DNA from: Deltaproteobacteria bacterium | Lineage (GTDB): Bacteria; Desulfobacterota; Desulfomonilia; Desulfomonilales; Desulfomonilaceae | NCBI GenBank assembly: GCA_021777225.1 | Contig: JAJYDQ010000010.1 | Location: 1 to 64,000, forward strand | Direction of reading: 5' to 3' | Length of the DNA stretch: 64,000 nt | Made by a program: the position numbers and the translations under genes | Notes under the pieces: model-generated | Told to the model about the DNA's origin: nothing | The model's input: the letters and a program-made list of their open reading frames with translations, nothing else | The model's database searches: none | In this document: positions 17,448 through 26,787 of the stretch, piece by piece | Layout: each line of letters opens with the position of its first letter | How positions within the stretch are numbered: the first letter of the stretch is position 1

Positions 17448-19373
17448 TTAGCAACACTCAGCCAGGTTTATCAGGCCCCCAGCCAGTAAGATCTTGCGGT
17501 CTCTTGGCGTTATTTCAAGCTTTACGGGAATTGTCCTGCCGGATCCCAACTCCGTAACACTCAACAAATTTGCTCCCGCCTCCAGGGACTCCCTTATTCC
17601 AGCAATTCTTAACCTGTCACCGGGTTTTATAAGATTGTAATCTTCAGGATTCTCAAATCGCAAAGGCAGTATACCGAAGTTTATCAGATTGGCCTTGTGT
17701 ATACGTGCGAAGCTTTTAACCAGTTTGGCCCTAACTCCCAAGAATCGTGGGGCAATCGCAGCGTGTTCACGCGAAGAGCCCTGTCCATAGTTTTCTCCGC
17801 CAACTACAAACACCGACCCCGCGGCTTTGGCTCGAGCAGGGAAGTCCGGATCGACAATGTTAAAAACGAACTCGCTAATTGCCGGAATATTGCTTCTTAA
17901 AGGCAGAATCTTACTACCAGCGGGCATAATATGGTCAGTGGTAATATTATCTTCGACCTTCAGGGCCACTACGCCTTCGAGATCGTCTTCCAGCGGCCCA
18001 AACTCGGGAAAGGGCTTGATGTTTGGCCCCATCAGTATTTCGATTGATTCTCCGGACTCGGGAGGACAAATAAGATTCTCGTCATTAACGACATACTTCT
18101 CCGGATTTGAAACATCCGGGTATTTACCCAGCTTTCGGGGATCAGTAATTTTTCCGAAAATGGCAGATGCTACTGCTGTCTCCGGAGAACATAGATAGAC
18201 CCTGTCCGGGAAGCTTCCGCTGCGGCCGGGAAAGTTTCTGGGGAAGGTCCGAAGTGAGACATTTCCAGTGCCTGGGGCCTGTCCCATGCCAATGCAACCC
18301 AAACAGCCCGATTGGTGTATGCGTGCGCCGCCTTGGATTAAACTGGTAAGCCCCCCAAATGATGTGACATTCAAGAGCGCCTGACTACTGCCGGGATTGA
18401 TCTCAAAACTTACGTCGGGGTGGCAATGCCTGCCTTCCATGGCCTTAGCCGTAATCATCAGATCACGATAAGATGAATTGGCCGAAGATCCCACTATCAC
18501 TTGATTGACTGGAACACCTTCAATTTCAGAGACCTTAGTCACATTGTCAGGAGAACTTGGAGAAGCAATCATAGGTTCAAGCTCAGAAAGGTCAACACCA
18601 ATGATTTCACAGTAGCCAGCATCTGGGTCAGCCGTTATCTCGGTCCAGGAACCGCCTCTGCCCTGGCTCTCAAGGAATTCCCGCGTCCTTTGATCAGAAG
18701 GGAAAATACTAGTGGTCGCACCCAGTTCAGCTCCCATATTTCCTATGACAGACCTATCCGTTACTGACAGGGTCTCTACCCCCGGACCAAAATACTCGTA
18801 AATCTTTCCTATCCCTCCTTTTACAGACTGACGACGCAGAATCTCCAGAATGACGTCTTTCGCCGAAACCCATGCTTGCAAATGGCCTGAAAGTCTGACA
18901 CCAACAATTCTGGGCATGTTGAGGTAAAATGGAGCGCCTCCCATGGCCATGGCTATATCTAGCCCGCCGGCGCCTATGGCCAGCATGCTCATGCCTCCGT
19001 TTGTGGGAGTGTGGCTGTCAGACCCTAAAAGTGTTTTCCCGGGGACGCTAAAGCGCTCCAAATGCACCTGATGGGATACGCCATTACCCGGGCGGCTAAA
19101 TATTACCCCAAATTTTGCCGCTGCTGTCCTGAGAAACTGGTGGTCATCAGCATTCTTGAAATCTGTTTGAAGGAGATTATGATCCACATAACTTACGGAT
19201 ATTTCCGTCCTGACACGCGGCGCCTTTAAAGCCATGAATTCCAGATAAACCATGGTTCCCGTGGCGTCCTGAGTTAGAGTGTGATCGATCTTTATCGCTA
19301 TTTCCGACCCCGCCTCCATTTTACCTTTGACGAGATGCGCCCCAATGATCTTTTCAGCAACAGTTTTACCCAT
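17448..19373 (-). CDS. acnA: Aconitate hydratase, Aquifex-type
   Basis: Aconitase interconverts citrate and isocitrate through a [4Fe-4S] cluster. The 641-residue length and order match the shorter Aquifex-type enzymes: IKIDHTLTQDATGTM near residue 27, GSDSHTPTNGGMSMLAIGAGG near residue 117, GCLGCIGMGQAPGTGN near residue 355 with two cluster cysteines, then the swivel domain with DNITTDHIMPAGS near residue 475 and GENYGQGSSREHAA near residue 530. The position that usually supplies the first cluster cysteine (GSCTNSS) reads GSSANSS here. It lies in a metabolic group with a hydrolase, hotdog protein, thiolase and asd, all minus strand, and would serve the citrate cycle. Confidence 0.92.
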   Translation of the reverse strand: MGKTVAEKIIGAHLVKGKMEAGSEIAIKIDHTLTQDATGTMVYLEFMALKAPRVRTEISVSYVDHNLLQTDFKNADDHQFLRTAAAKFGVIFSRPGNGVSHQVHLERFSVPGKTLLGSDSHTPTNGGMSMLAIGAGGLDIAMAMGGAPFYLNMPRIVGVRLSGHLQAWVSAKDVILEILRRQSVKGGIGKIYEYFGPGVETLSVTDRSVIGNMGAELGATTSIFPSDQRTREFLESQGRGGSWTEITADPDAGYCEIIGVDLSELEPMIASPSSPDNVTKVSEIEGVPVNQVIVGSSANSSYRDLMITAKAMEGRHCHPDVSFEINPGSSQALLNVTSFGGLTSLIQGGARIHQSGCLGCIGMGQAPGTGNVSLRTFPRNFPGRSGSFPDRVYLCSPETAVASAIFGKITDPRKLGKYPDVSNPEKYVVNDENLICPPESGESIEILMGPNIKPFPEFGPLEDDLEGVVALKVEDNITTDHIMPAGSKILPLRSNIPAISEFVFNIVDPDFPARAKAAGSVFVVGGENYGQGSSREHAAIAPRFLGVRAKLVKSFARIHKANLINFGILPLRFENPEDYNLIKPGDRLRIAGIRESLEAGANLLSVTELGSGRTIPVKLEITPRDRKILLAGGLINLAECC

Positions 19374-19434
19374 CTTTAAATTCCCCTGACCTTTTAGCCA
19401 ATATTAGTAGCGCCTGTTTTATCATCCCACGGTG

Positions 19435-20175
19435 TCACCTCAACATGGGAAGCCAATGTTGAACTGTATTCTTGATCATTTTGTCAGCGCCACCTTTGAC
19501 GATGCGATTGTGACACGGTAAAAGAGTGTCTATTTTGAAATCTGCTATAACCTCCAGCGATTCCTTTAACTTGTTAGGGTCCGCTGAGAACAGGTCATAT
19601 CTACCTATGGCTCCGTCAGCGTAGATAGTGTCTCCGGAAATAAAAATTTTCCGTGCTTCATCATACAATGCTATACTGCCGACACTGTGACCTGGAACAT
19701 GGATTACCTTAAATTCCTGTCCTCCCAGATCCATTATTTCTCCGCCTGCCAGTTTCCGGTCCACTTTGAATTTAAAAAAGCCTTCTGGAATAGAGTATTG
19801 GGACCTAATCATGGATTCAAACATCTTGTTGCCAAAAACAATTCTGTCATCACCTTGTTCCAGGTATGTCGCTTCATCCTTATGGACCCAAAGCTGAATG
19901 TGGGGGGCCTTGTCCAGGAATTCCCGGAGACAGCCTATATGATCAAGATGAGTATGAGTCATTATGATTCTCTTAACCTGTTCTAGGGAGATCCCGTGAT
20001 TTTCCAATTCGCCCAGTTTATAGTCCCCCATTTCAACAATTCCACAATCTATTATGGTCAGATTATTGGAACTAACATCTCCTAATACATAGATGTGTGA
20101 ATCCGGCATAAATCTGTCTCGGCCCGCTACCCACAAGATTCCATCAGTAACTTTTTCTACCACTTTTAGCTCCAT
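19435..20175 (-). CDS. Metallo-beta-lactamase-fold hydrolase
   Basis: A 246-residue MBL-fold protein. The zinc-binding HXHXDH motif is THTHLDHIG near residue 93; later metal ligands are in VPGHSVGSIALYD (His), FISGDTIYADGAIG (Asp) and LLPCHNRIV (His). Such proteins include glyoxalase II and many hydrolases of thioesters or lactones. The lack of flavodoxin or RNA-processing domains excludes FprA and RNase J types. Its place before a hotdog protein and a thiolase makes an acyl-thioester hydrolase plausible, but the substrate is not shown. Confidence 0.85.
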   Translation of the reverse strand: MELKVVEKVTDGILWVAGRDRFMPDSHIYVLGDVSSNNLTIIDCGIVEMGDYKLGELENHGISLEQVKRIIMTHTHLDHIGCLREFLDKAPHIQLWVHKDEATYLEQGDDRIVFGNKMFESMIRSQYSIPEGFFKFKVDRKLAGGEIMDLGGQEFKVIHVPGHSVGSIALYDEARKIFISGDTIYADGAIGRYDLFSADPNKLKESLEVIADFKIDTLLPCHNRIVKGGADKMIKNTVQHWLPMLR

Positions 20176-20208
20176 TCGACCGAAATGGTCTTTTTAGAAA
20201 AATACCAA

Positions 20209-21150
20209 CTACGTAAAAATCCACTCCCAATCGTTATCCGGAATCAGGTTCCTTTTTATTTGATCAGTATATTGTTGCATGATAATCCATTCGCCCCGAC
20301 CAAACGCCACTGGATCTGCGCCTGATCCGTTTACCGCAAATATTGTTCCCTGAGCCATGAAAAATCGAGGAGTGGCCGGGTTACCTCTTATCCCTGTAGG
20401 TTCCGCGACGAACAGGAGTTTTTCGTGATTTTTTACAGGTCTAAGCAGCGAAAACTCCAATCTTACTGAAAGACCGGCAGCTTTGGTCAACATGAACCCC
20501 GCCCACGCCGTATTTTCGTCGAAAATGGATATTAAGGCCGCAGGATGCAACTCGTCTTTGGAAATTAGGAAAGATCCTGCTCTGTCAAAATCTTCGGGAT
20601 CGAATCCCCATGGAACGGAAATCTGAACAATTGAGTCGTTTTGATGAACTCGAAATCGTCTTCTCAAGCCTGGTTCATTTCTGAAATGTCCGCAGACAAA
20701 ACAATTTCTGTAGTAGGGCAACGCCCGAAAATTGTCATAATTACCCAACCACGCAGGCACGGAAACCTCCGTAGATTTCATTGCCATGATTTCAGCTCGA
20801 AGATAAGGCTTTTTGTCTCCATCCTTAGTTATCCTAAGATCCAACGCGTTTTGGGATAAGTCTCGACCATTTATTTCAAAGACCGCCTGGTCCCCGATGA
20901 AAATACCCGATCCCCCAAACTTGAAATTCACCGTCACTGGATAATCAGGTAGTCCCAAATTTCGCCATGCGTCGAGACACAATCCCATGCCCACGCCGCC
21001 ATGAGGAATCCCTAAAAGACCTTCATGTTTAAGTTCAAACTGGATTCTTGACACATGGTTGTGGTTCGATTGTCCCTGGAACTCCATCGGCATAAACGGG
21101 TCTCTTCCCGTTAGGAACGAGTAAGGATTGTCTTTCAAAAGCATTTTCAA
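20209..21150 (-). CDS. Tandem hotdog-fold protein, putative acyl-CoA thioesterase
   Basis: Two hotdog-like halves can be seen in 313 residues. The first holds GIPHGGVGMGLCLDAWRN near residue 46. The second begins with the CFVCG motif (NCFVCGHFRNEPGLRRRF near residue 149), typical of PaaI-like thioesterase domains, and has LHPAALISIFDENTAWAG near residue 202 as its central helix. Hotdog proteins hydrolyse or hydrate acyl-CoA thioesters. It has no close paralogue in the window, and the start ATG at 21150 is unambiguous. It follows the thiolase on the same strand with a 90-base gap. Fold call is moderately sure; the substrate is unknown. Confidence 0.65.
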   Translation of the reverse strand: MKMLLKDNPYSFLTGRDPFMPMEFQGQSNHNHVSRIQFELKHEGLLGIPHGGVGMGLCLDAWRNLGLPDYPVTVNFKFGGSGIFIGDQAVFEINGRDLSQNALDLRITKDGDKKPYLRAEIMAMKSTEVSVPAWLGNYDNFRALPYYRNCFVCGHFRNEPGLRRRFRVHQNDSIVQISVPWGFDPEDFDRAGSFLISKDELHPAALISIFDENTAWAGFMLTKAAGLSVRLEFSLLRPVKNHEKLLFVAEPTGIRGNPATPRFFMAQGTIFAVNGSGADPVAFGRGEWIIMQQYTDQIKRNLIPDNDWEWIFT

Positions 21151-21241
21151 ACCCTATCCGGTAATAATTATTCAAAACTGATCATGGGGCGAAGATTCAA
21201 GTTCAGCTCAGCCCTTGCAATTCGTTATGGCACAAGGCCGA

Positions 21242-22426
21242 TCAACGATCTACAAAAAGTGAAACGGCTTCCCCTCCACCGAGGCATAGTGAGGCCATTC
21301 CAGTTTTCGCGTTGTGAGCCCTCATGGCATATATAAGCGTTGTCAAAACACGCGCTCCGCTTGCGCCGATTGGATGTCCCAAAGCTACGGATCCACCATT
21401 GATATTGCATTTTTGAGTATCTAGTCCTAACTCCTTTATAACTCCTACAGTTGAACCAGCAAAAGCCTCATTGATTTCCATCAGGTCTATCGCTCTTGGA
21501 TCTATCCCTTCCTTAGCTGCCACCTTGGGAATGGAAAGCATGGGCGCCATTAGGACATACTTCATATCTAGACCCGCGCTACCCTGGGCCCCAATTCGAG
21601 CCAGAATTTCCAAACCTTTCCTCTGGGCGACTTCCTCAGCCACAATACATAATGCGCTAGCTCCGTCTGATATTACCGAGGCGTTACCGGCTGTTGCGAA
21701 ACCGTTCTTTTGAAACGCTGGCTTCATCTTGCTCAAAACTTCATACGAAGTTTCCCTTGGGCATTCGTCGGTGTCAAAAACTTTAGGGTCGCCTTTTTTT
21801 TGAGGGATAATTACTGGAGTTATTTCTTCCTTAAATCTTCCCATTTTGATTGATTCCAGACAGCGCTCATAACTTGAAGCAGCGTACCTATCCTGATCTT
21901 CACGTGACACCATATATTTCTCACTGCACAGGTCATTGCTTATACCCATGTGGAAATCATTGACTATATCCCAAAGGCCGTCATGAACCATGTGATCTAA
22001 CAAAACACCATTATTCATTCTGTAGCCAAACCTGGCTTTCTCAAGATAGTATGGAGCGGAACTCATGTTCTCCATACCACCTGCCACCACAATATCAGCA
22101 TCCCCAAGTTGAATCGCTTGTGCCCCCAGCATAATTGCTTTGAGCCCCGACCCGCATACCTTATTTATAGTAAAGCATTGAGTCTCATAAGGAAGCCCTC
22201 CTTGAAGGGCCGCCTGTCTGGCCGGGTTTTGACCATATCCACAAGGCAAGACTTGTCCCATGATCGCTTCGTCAACTTCAGCCTTGTCAATTCCAGCCCG
22301 TTTCACCGCTTCTTCAATAACAAGGCCCCCTAGTCTGGTTGCGCCTATGTTGCTCAAGGCGCCGTTGAAAGATCCTAAAGGAGTGCGGGTAGCACTCACG
22401 ATGACTGCTTCACGTAGCGATTTCAT
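21242..22426 (-). CDS. Acetyl-CoA C-acetyltransferase (thiolase)
   Basis: A full-length thiolase (about 394 residues) that condenses or cleaves acyl-CoA with acetyl-CoA. The nucleophilic Cys lies in NKVCGSGLKAIMLGAQAI near residue 89, the NEAFAG motif near residue 315, the catalytic His in ALGHPIGASGARV near residue 345, and the second Cys in SLCLGGGEAVSLF near the C-terminus. I place the start at the second ATG (22426) because AGGAA lies about 7 bases before it, whereas the first ATG at 22432 is too close. It could act in fatty-acid or amino-acid-derived acyl-CoA degradation or in butyrate-type metabolism. Upstream asd is on the same strand. Confidence 0.92.
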   Translation of the reverse strand: MKSLREAVIVSATRTPLGSFNGALSNIGATRLGGLVIEEAVKRAGIDKAEVDEAIMGQVLPCGYGQNPARQAALQGGLPYETQCFTINKVCGSGLKAIMLGAQAIQLGDADIVVAGGMENMSSAPYYLEKARFGYRMNNGVLLDHMVHDGLWDIVNDFHMGISNDLCSEKYMVSREDQDRYAASSYERCLESIKMGRFKEEITPVIIPQKKGDPKVFDTDECPRETSYEVLSKMKPAFQKNGFATAGNASVISDGASALCIVAEEVAQRKGLEILARIGAQGSAGLDMKYVLMAPMLSIPKVAAKEGIDPRAIDLMEINEAFAGSTVGVIKELGLDTQKCNINGGSVALGHPIGASGARVLTTLIYAMRAHNAKTGMASLCLGGGEAVSLFVDR

Positions 22427-22448
22427 AAACATTTCCTTTCGCTATGGA

Positions 22449-23525
22449 TTACAGATACTTACTGATCAGAATTTCGGCAATTTGTACTGCGTTCAAGGCT
22501 GCGCCCTTGAGAATATTGTCAGACACAACCCATATGTTTAGGCCCTTGTCTATAGACTCGTCGTCCCGAATTCGACCCACCAGCGTAAAATCCTCACCTG
22601 CGGCCAATGCGGTCAACGGGTATTCATTCCTTGACGGATCATCCAGAACCTTCACGCCCGGAGCCTTTCGTAACAGCTCCCTGGCTTCCTGAGCGCCAAG
22701 CTTTTTCTCTGTTTCAATGTTCACAGATTCAGAGTGACCGAAGAATGTTGGTACCCGGACAGTGGTGGCTGTAACTCTAATATTTGGGTCAAGAATTTTC
22801 CCAGTCTCCCACACCATTTTCATTTCTTCTTTTGTGTAGTTGTTAGGCATAAATACATCGATATGCGGTAAACATTCAAATGCGATTCGGTGAGGATAAA
22901 CATTAGTGTCTACTTTGCGAAAAGGTTTGAGCCTTGTCCAAAGTTTGTTTAAACCATCCTCTTTAGTCCAATCAATTTTATTGGCCATCTCTCGGGACTG
23001 TAGCAGCATTTCCTCCAGAGCGTCCTTACCGGTTCCCGAAACGGATTGATAGGTGGAAACTACTATACGTTTGATCTTTGCTACATCGTGGATAGGTTTC
23101 AGCGCCACCAGCATCTGGATTGTAGAGCAATTCGGGTTGGCTATAATGTTCTTGACCGTATAATTGGCAATCTGTTCAGGGTTGACTTCAGGGACCACTA
23201 AAGGCACTTCAGGATCCATCCTGAAGTGCGCAGTGTTGTCTACCACTACACACCCAGCTTGGGCCGCACACGGCGCGAATTTGGCGCTTATTGATCCACC
23301 CGCTGAAAACAGGCCTATGTCCACTCCCTCAAAGGACGATTCTTTGAGTTCCAGGACCGGATATTGCTTCCCATTGAATTCAAGTGTTCTGCCGGAAGAC
23401 CTACCAGAAGCCAGCAGCGCTATATCTTTGACTGGAAAAGACCTTCGTTCAAGGACCTTGAGCATCATGTTACCCACAGCGCCGGTAGCCCCGACAACCG
23501 CAACCTTGTAACCATTTTTTTTCAT
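22449..23525 (-). CDS. asd: Aspartate-semialdehyde dehydrogenase
   Basis: Asd reduces aspartyl phosphate to aspartate semialdehyde, feeding lysine/diaminopimelate, threonine and methionine synthesis. The NADP-binding start is VAVVGATGAVGNMMLKVLE, the active Cys is in NPNCSTIQM near residue 130, and the C-terminal domain has RVPTFFGHSESVNIE near residue 255. I place the start at an ATG at 23525 because GAGGT lies 5 bases upstream; the frame is open to 23579 but the extra N-terminal residues are not typical. About 358 residues. Confidence 0.94.
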   Translation of the reverse strand: MKKNGYKVAVVGATGAVGNMMLKVLERRSFPVKDIALLASGRSSGRTLEFNGKQYPVLELKESSFEGVDIGLFSAGGSISAKFAPCAAQAGCVVVDNTAHFRMDPEVPLVVPEVNPEQIANYTVKNIIANPNCSTIQMLVALKPIHDVAKIKRIVVSTYQSVSGTGKDALEEMLLQSREMANKIDWTKEDGLNKLWTRLKPFRKVDTNVYPHRIAFECLPHIDVFMPNNYTKEEMKMVWETGKILDPNIRVTATTVRVPTFFGHSESVNIETEKKLGAQEARELLRKAPGVKVLDDPSRNEYPLTALAAGEDFTLVGRIRDDESIDKGLNIWVVSDNILKGAALNAVQIAEILISKYL

Positions 23526-23585
23526 CATGTACCTCGGCGACAAATAATTTTCGTTATTTTCCCAAACGGACCTTTTCAAAAAAGC

Positions 23586-23918
23586 CTAATTCTTGGAATG
23601 ACCAGCCCCGTGCGCCTGATTGTCATGAAGCTGGTCCACAGGGATCCGTTGTAATGATATATCCCCAGAGGAGTTGTCCTTCTTAAAAATCCAAATCCTG
23701 CCGGTTTCAGTATCTAGCATAAATGTGTGTCCTTTAATGTTCGGTGAAACAAAAACCTGAAAGCGCCCTGAGCCTGTCAAGTAACCCGAGTTCTCTCCAC
23801 TTTTTACTATCGCAGGGGATAGGTCTTTTCCCAGAGGCCATTGAGCAAAAGCCGTTAAATCGAAAAAGATTAGAAAACAGCCATATATACTCACAGCGAA
23901 GAACAAGCGCTTTATCAT
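23586..23918 (-). CDS. Small secreted protein, unknown
   Basis: A 110-residue protein with a signal peptide (MIKRLFFAVSIYGCFLIFF, cleavage probably after TAFA). The mature part holds GRFQVFVSPNIKGHTFMLD followed by TETGRIWIFKKD, which looks like one blade-type beta repeat, and a His-rich polar tail. No family is recognised. It directly precedes asd on the same strand and may share its transcript. Confidence 0.6.
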   Translation of the reverse strand: MIKRLFFAVSIYGCFLIFFDLTAFAQWPLGKDLSPAIVKSGENSGYLTGSGRFQVFVSPNIKGHTFMLDTETGRIWIFKKDNSSGDISLQRIPVDQLHDNQAHGAGHSKN

Positions 23919-24240
23919 GTTTCACCCTCGCAAGCCACAATTTCTAATTAGTTATACCCATCACAGGGCAAACCGTCAAAGGTGAATTGATGTCACTTTT
24001 TAAGTCAAGACCAACGAACCTTATGATTCTTGTGTCCAAATTGTCCGATCAAAAAAGAACCTGAAGACAAATCCATTAGAATCCTGGATCAGACACTCTT
24101 GACCAAACAGGTGTTTTTGTGTTATCCTTGTCTCAATAATCCAGTATTTTTATGTTTGTAATCATAGTAAGTTACTTTTATTATTAAATATGTAGCTTTA
24201 ATCTGTTTGGAGTAATACCTTTAGGTAGCTATTGAAGATT
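23919..24240. other. Intergenic region of about 320 bases between divergent genes
   Basis: This stretch separates the divergent small secreted protein and the LolA-like gene and must hold both promoters. A TTGACC at 24099 with TTATCC 17 bases on is a weak plus-strand promoter candidate. The sequence becomes AT-rich toward 24200. I see no RNA gene or coding frame. Confidence 0.5.
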
Positions 24241-25023
24241 ATGAAACACAAATTTTTTCTTTTAATCATTTCGATTCTATTGTCCACATGTTTCCTGTCA
24301 ATCGTTTTTTGTGACATGACAGCGGAAGAAATCCTCAAAAAAGTTGCCGAACAGGGGTTCAAAGAAAGTTTTCGGGCAGCCCTGACCATTAAAACTTTCA
24401 AAGCTAAAAAGCCTCCGACTACGCAATCTCTTTGGGTTTGCGGCAAACTGAAAGCCGATCAGGCTGATTTCTTTTTCGATTTTGATGAACCCAAGGAATC
24501 AAGGGGCCTTCGTTTCTTGTTACAGACCGGGCCGGGGCAGGCGCCAAAAATATTCATGTATTTGCCTGCGACTCAAAAAACCATACCCGTCGTCACGGAC
24601 GATCCGTCGTCCGACATTGGAGGAACAGGATTAAATACCGACGATATTCTTGGCTTTGTCCCAAATCCCAGGGAAAAATATTCTATTGCCGGGGAAGAAA
24701 AGGTTGGCGGCCAGGATTGTTGGATTATCAAGATTGTCAAACCCGACGACAAGGGTGAACGCCTCGTCTGGGTTAGTAAACAAAACTTTACCACCTTAAA
24801 ATCTCAGGATATGGATAACAGCAAAAAAATCGACAGGACATACAGGGTAGTAGAGTTCTTCAAGACCGAGGACGGACGGGAATTCCCTCGCGAAGAAGAA
24901 ATCACAATACCAAAAAAGAATATTCGTATTCTTGTTAGACAAGAGAACGCCGTTTTCGGCGTCGAGCTGGCCGACGCTCTCTTTGATCCAAAAAGGTTTG
25001 GGACATACAAGTGGAAAGACTAG
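24241..25023 (+). CDS. LolA-like outer-membrane lipoprotein-sorting-type protein
   Basis: About 260 residues from the ATG at 24241, with a signal peptide (MKHKFFLLIISILLSTCFL, cleavage near FCD). The mature protein has the LolA/LolB-like half-barrel pattern of the 'outer membrane lipoprotein-sorting protein' family: EEILKKVAEQGFKESFRAAL, then KIFMYLPATQKTIPVV near residue 104 and CWIIKIVKPDDKGERLVW near residue 160, ending DPKRFGTYKWKD. Such proteins act in the periplasm in lipid or lipoprotein handling, sometimes with RND-type exporters; none lies here. The next gene, a lipoprotein, overlaps its 3' end, suggesting coupled function. Confidence 0.78.
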   Translation: MKHKFFLLIISILLSTCFLSIVFCDMTAEEILKKVAEQGFKESFRAALTIKTFKAKKPPTTQSLWVCGKLKADQADFFFDFDEPKESRGLRFLLQTGPGQAPKIFMYLPATQKTIPVVTDDPSSDIGGTGLNTDDILGFVPNPREKYSIAGEEKVGGQDCWIIKIVKPDDKGERLVWVSKQNFTTLKSQDMDNSKKIDRTYRVVEFFKTEDGREFPREEEITIPKKNIRILVRQENAVFGVELADALFDPKRFGTYKWKD

Positions 25024-25592
25024 CTAATCCAGATGGAACGATACGTTCCCACGGCATTGGGGCCAACCGGACAAAAGCAAAACCCAATATCACAAGATTG
25101 CTCAAGACCTTTCTTTGTATGGTGATTTCGATCCCTTTGCTTCCAGGATGCGCCTCTATTAGTCGAATGCAGAGCAACATGGATCAAATGACCTATTACA
25201 TGGGGGTAATGGCGTCAGCAATGCCACAGATGGCGTTCAGCACAAAACGAATGGCTGATACGGCCGACAGTCTCCAGCAAAAATCTGATGGAATGATGTC
25301 TGAATTTCATAAAAAAGGAGTCTCCACAGAAAGAGCTGTTCAAAATTATGCCCAAACTTTCATAGATAGCGATAGAGCTGTTATTAAAAATTTACAGGGG
25401 ATCAAAGAAGAATTGGCTCAGTTGAAGCAACCCTATACCTCAACCAAATCATCAGACACAATTTCTAAAAATCAGGAAAGAGTCAATGCTACCCTTTTGG
25501 AACGGATTGGCAAGATTGAAACTCAAATCCAGGCTCTGTCTTCCAAGGTCAACAAAAGCGAAGCGTCGGGACCAACAAATCTAAACCGTTAG
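25011..25592 (+). CDS. Putative lipoprotein with coiled-coil segments
   Basis: The frame from GTG 25011 overlaps the previous gene by 13 bases. An in-frame hydrophobic stretch ends in LLPGCASI, a good lipobox, so the mature N-terminus is that Cys at about residue 47. The mature part is Met- and Ser-rich (MQSNMDQMTYYMGVMASAM), then predicted helical with heptad-like spacing to the end (IKEELAQLKQ, LLERIGKIETQIQALSSKV). The true start may be downstream of the GTG because 46 residues before the lipobox is long. No family is recognised; it probably works with the LolA-like protein at the envelope. Confidence 0.65.
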   Translation: MERLANPDGTIRSHGIGANRTKAKPNITRLLKTFLCMVISIPLLPGCASISRMQSNMDQMTYYMGVMASAMPQMAFSTKRMADTADSLQQKSDGMMSEFHKKGVSTERAVQNYAQTFIDSDRAVIKNLQGIKEELAQLKQPYTSTKSSDTISKNQERVNATLLERIGKIETQIQALSSKVNKSEASGPTNLNR

Positions 25593-25629
25593 TGTTTGAC
25601 ATTCAGTCGTGAAAACTTTCGGCACGGTT

Positions 25630-26787
25630 TTAATGAATTTCCAGGATTACTTCTTTTCCCATGACGCGCAACATCGATGCGATGGACTGCACGCTTCGAC
25701 TCTTGAACCCCATCTCCTGCGGTAGGTTGGGGTTAAGGTGGGCAGGATTTATTGCCTGACCAAGGAAAATGTTAATACAGTCCGCAAAAAGAAACTCTCT
25801 CGCCAGTAAGCTCGAGCCATCACGTAGCCCTGATAATTCATCAATATCTTTAATCTTTTGAAGAATTTCGAGTGTGTGGTTAACAGTGTGAACACCCTCT
25901 GTCACCAAATCAATCCCTTCCATTTTTCCAATCGGTGGAATCTTGTTTGTCATCGTAGACAAATCCACGGTCACGTCCCGTTCGAGGAACTTTGCAAGTA
26001 TGCCCGCCGTGGTTCCTCCACTGACAATTTTTCGACCGGGAAGCGCAAGAAAACGTTTTGCAACTTCAGCGTCGTCCTCGCGTCTGACGGGGGGCCCGAT
26101 CATGAAAGCCCCAAACCTTTTGGGCCGGATCTTGAGTACTCCTACGGTCGTATCGTCACCCGGGCGATCCTCATATAGTTGCCTTGCCTGATCAACCAAT
26201 ATTTGCGCCACTTTTTGGGCTGATACATCTTCATAAACCTGAGTTTCCAGAAATTTGGCAATTTTTTCCCAATCCCAACCGAGGTTTAAGAGACCACCTA
26301 TGCCGGCATGAATTTCTCCGTCACTCACTGTTATGAGCCAATCTCCAGCTTCGGCGTGAACGTGGGCCTCCCGTATTTTTCTTGAACCTATTGTTTTGTC
26401 TTTGTAGTTTAGTTTACTTACGTATCCTCTTTTCAGGAAAAAAGTAGGAGGATTATCAAATTCAGCCAAGTATACTCGTCCGTCCTCCTTGACTTTTAGC
26501 AATGTAAAAGTGCTGTAGGCTATCTTCCTGACCTTACATTCCGGCAATGTGTCCGTGAGGGTTTCTACCACTTCTTCGAGAGGAAGGCCTCTCTCAAGAA
26601 GGCGAGTAGCTATCTTTGTAGTCAATGTAGCTAGAATATTAGCTTTTACCCCACTGCCCAAGCCATCCGACAAAACCATCAGTTTGCCATCGCCTATTGA
26701 AGATACAGAAAGGGAATCTCCGCAAAGGATCTCGCCAAATTTGCAAACAGACGCGCCCCCCGATTCAATGTAAAGAGGCTGGCTCAT
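25630..26787 (-). CDS. SpoIIE-family serine phosphatase (PP2C type)
   Basis: The first 230 or so residues are a PP2C/SpoIIE phosphatase domain: CGDSLSVSSIGDGKLMVLSDGLGSG (residues about 22-46, with metal-binding Asp and the SDGLGSG turn), STFTLLKV, WLITVSDGEIHAG near residue 153 and PGDDTTVGVLKI near residue 210. The C-terminal 150 residues are a conserved extension of unknown role. In anaerobes this protein type travels with a thioredoxin-like [2Fe-2S] ferredoxin and a PAS protein, often near [FeFe]-hydrogenases. Here it overlaps the upstream sensor by four bases (ATGA), and the ferredoxin lies just beyond. It should dephosphorylate a serine on an unknown partner in response to that sensor. 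Confidence 0.88.
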   Translation of the reverse strand: MSQPLYIESGGASVCKFGEILCGDSLSVSSIGDGKLMVLSDGLGSGVKANILATLTTKIATRLLERGLPLEEVVETLTDTLPECKVRKIAYSTFTLLKVKEDGRVYLAEFDNPPTFFLKRGYVSKLNYKDKTIGSRKIREAHVHAEAGDWLITVSDGEIHAGIGGLLNLGWDWEKIAKFLETQVYEDVSAQKVAQILVDQARQLYEDRPGDDTTVGVLKIRPKRFGAFMIGPPVRREDDAEVAKRFLALPGRKIVSGGTTAGILAKFLERDVTVDLSTMTNKIPPIGKMEGIDLVTEGVHTVNHTLEILQKIKDIDELSGLRDGSSLLAREFLFADCINIFLGQAINPAHLNPNLPQEMGFKSRSVQSIASMLRVMGKEVILEIH

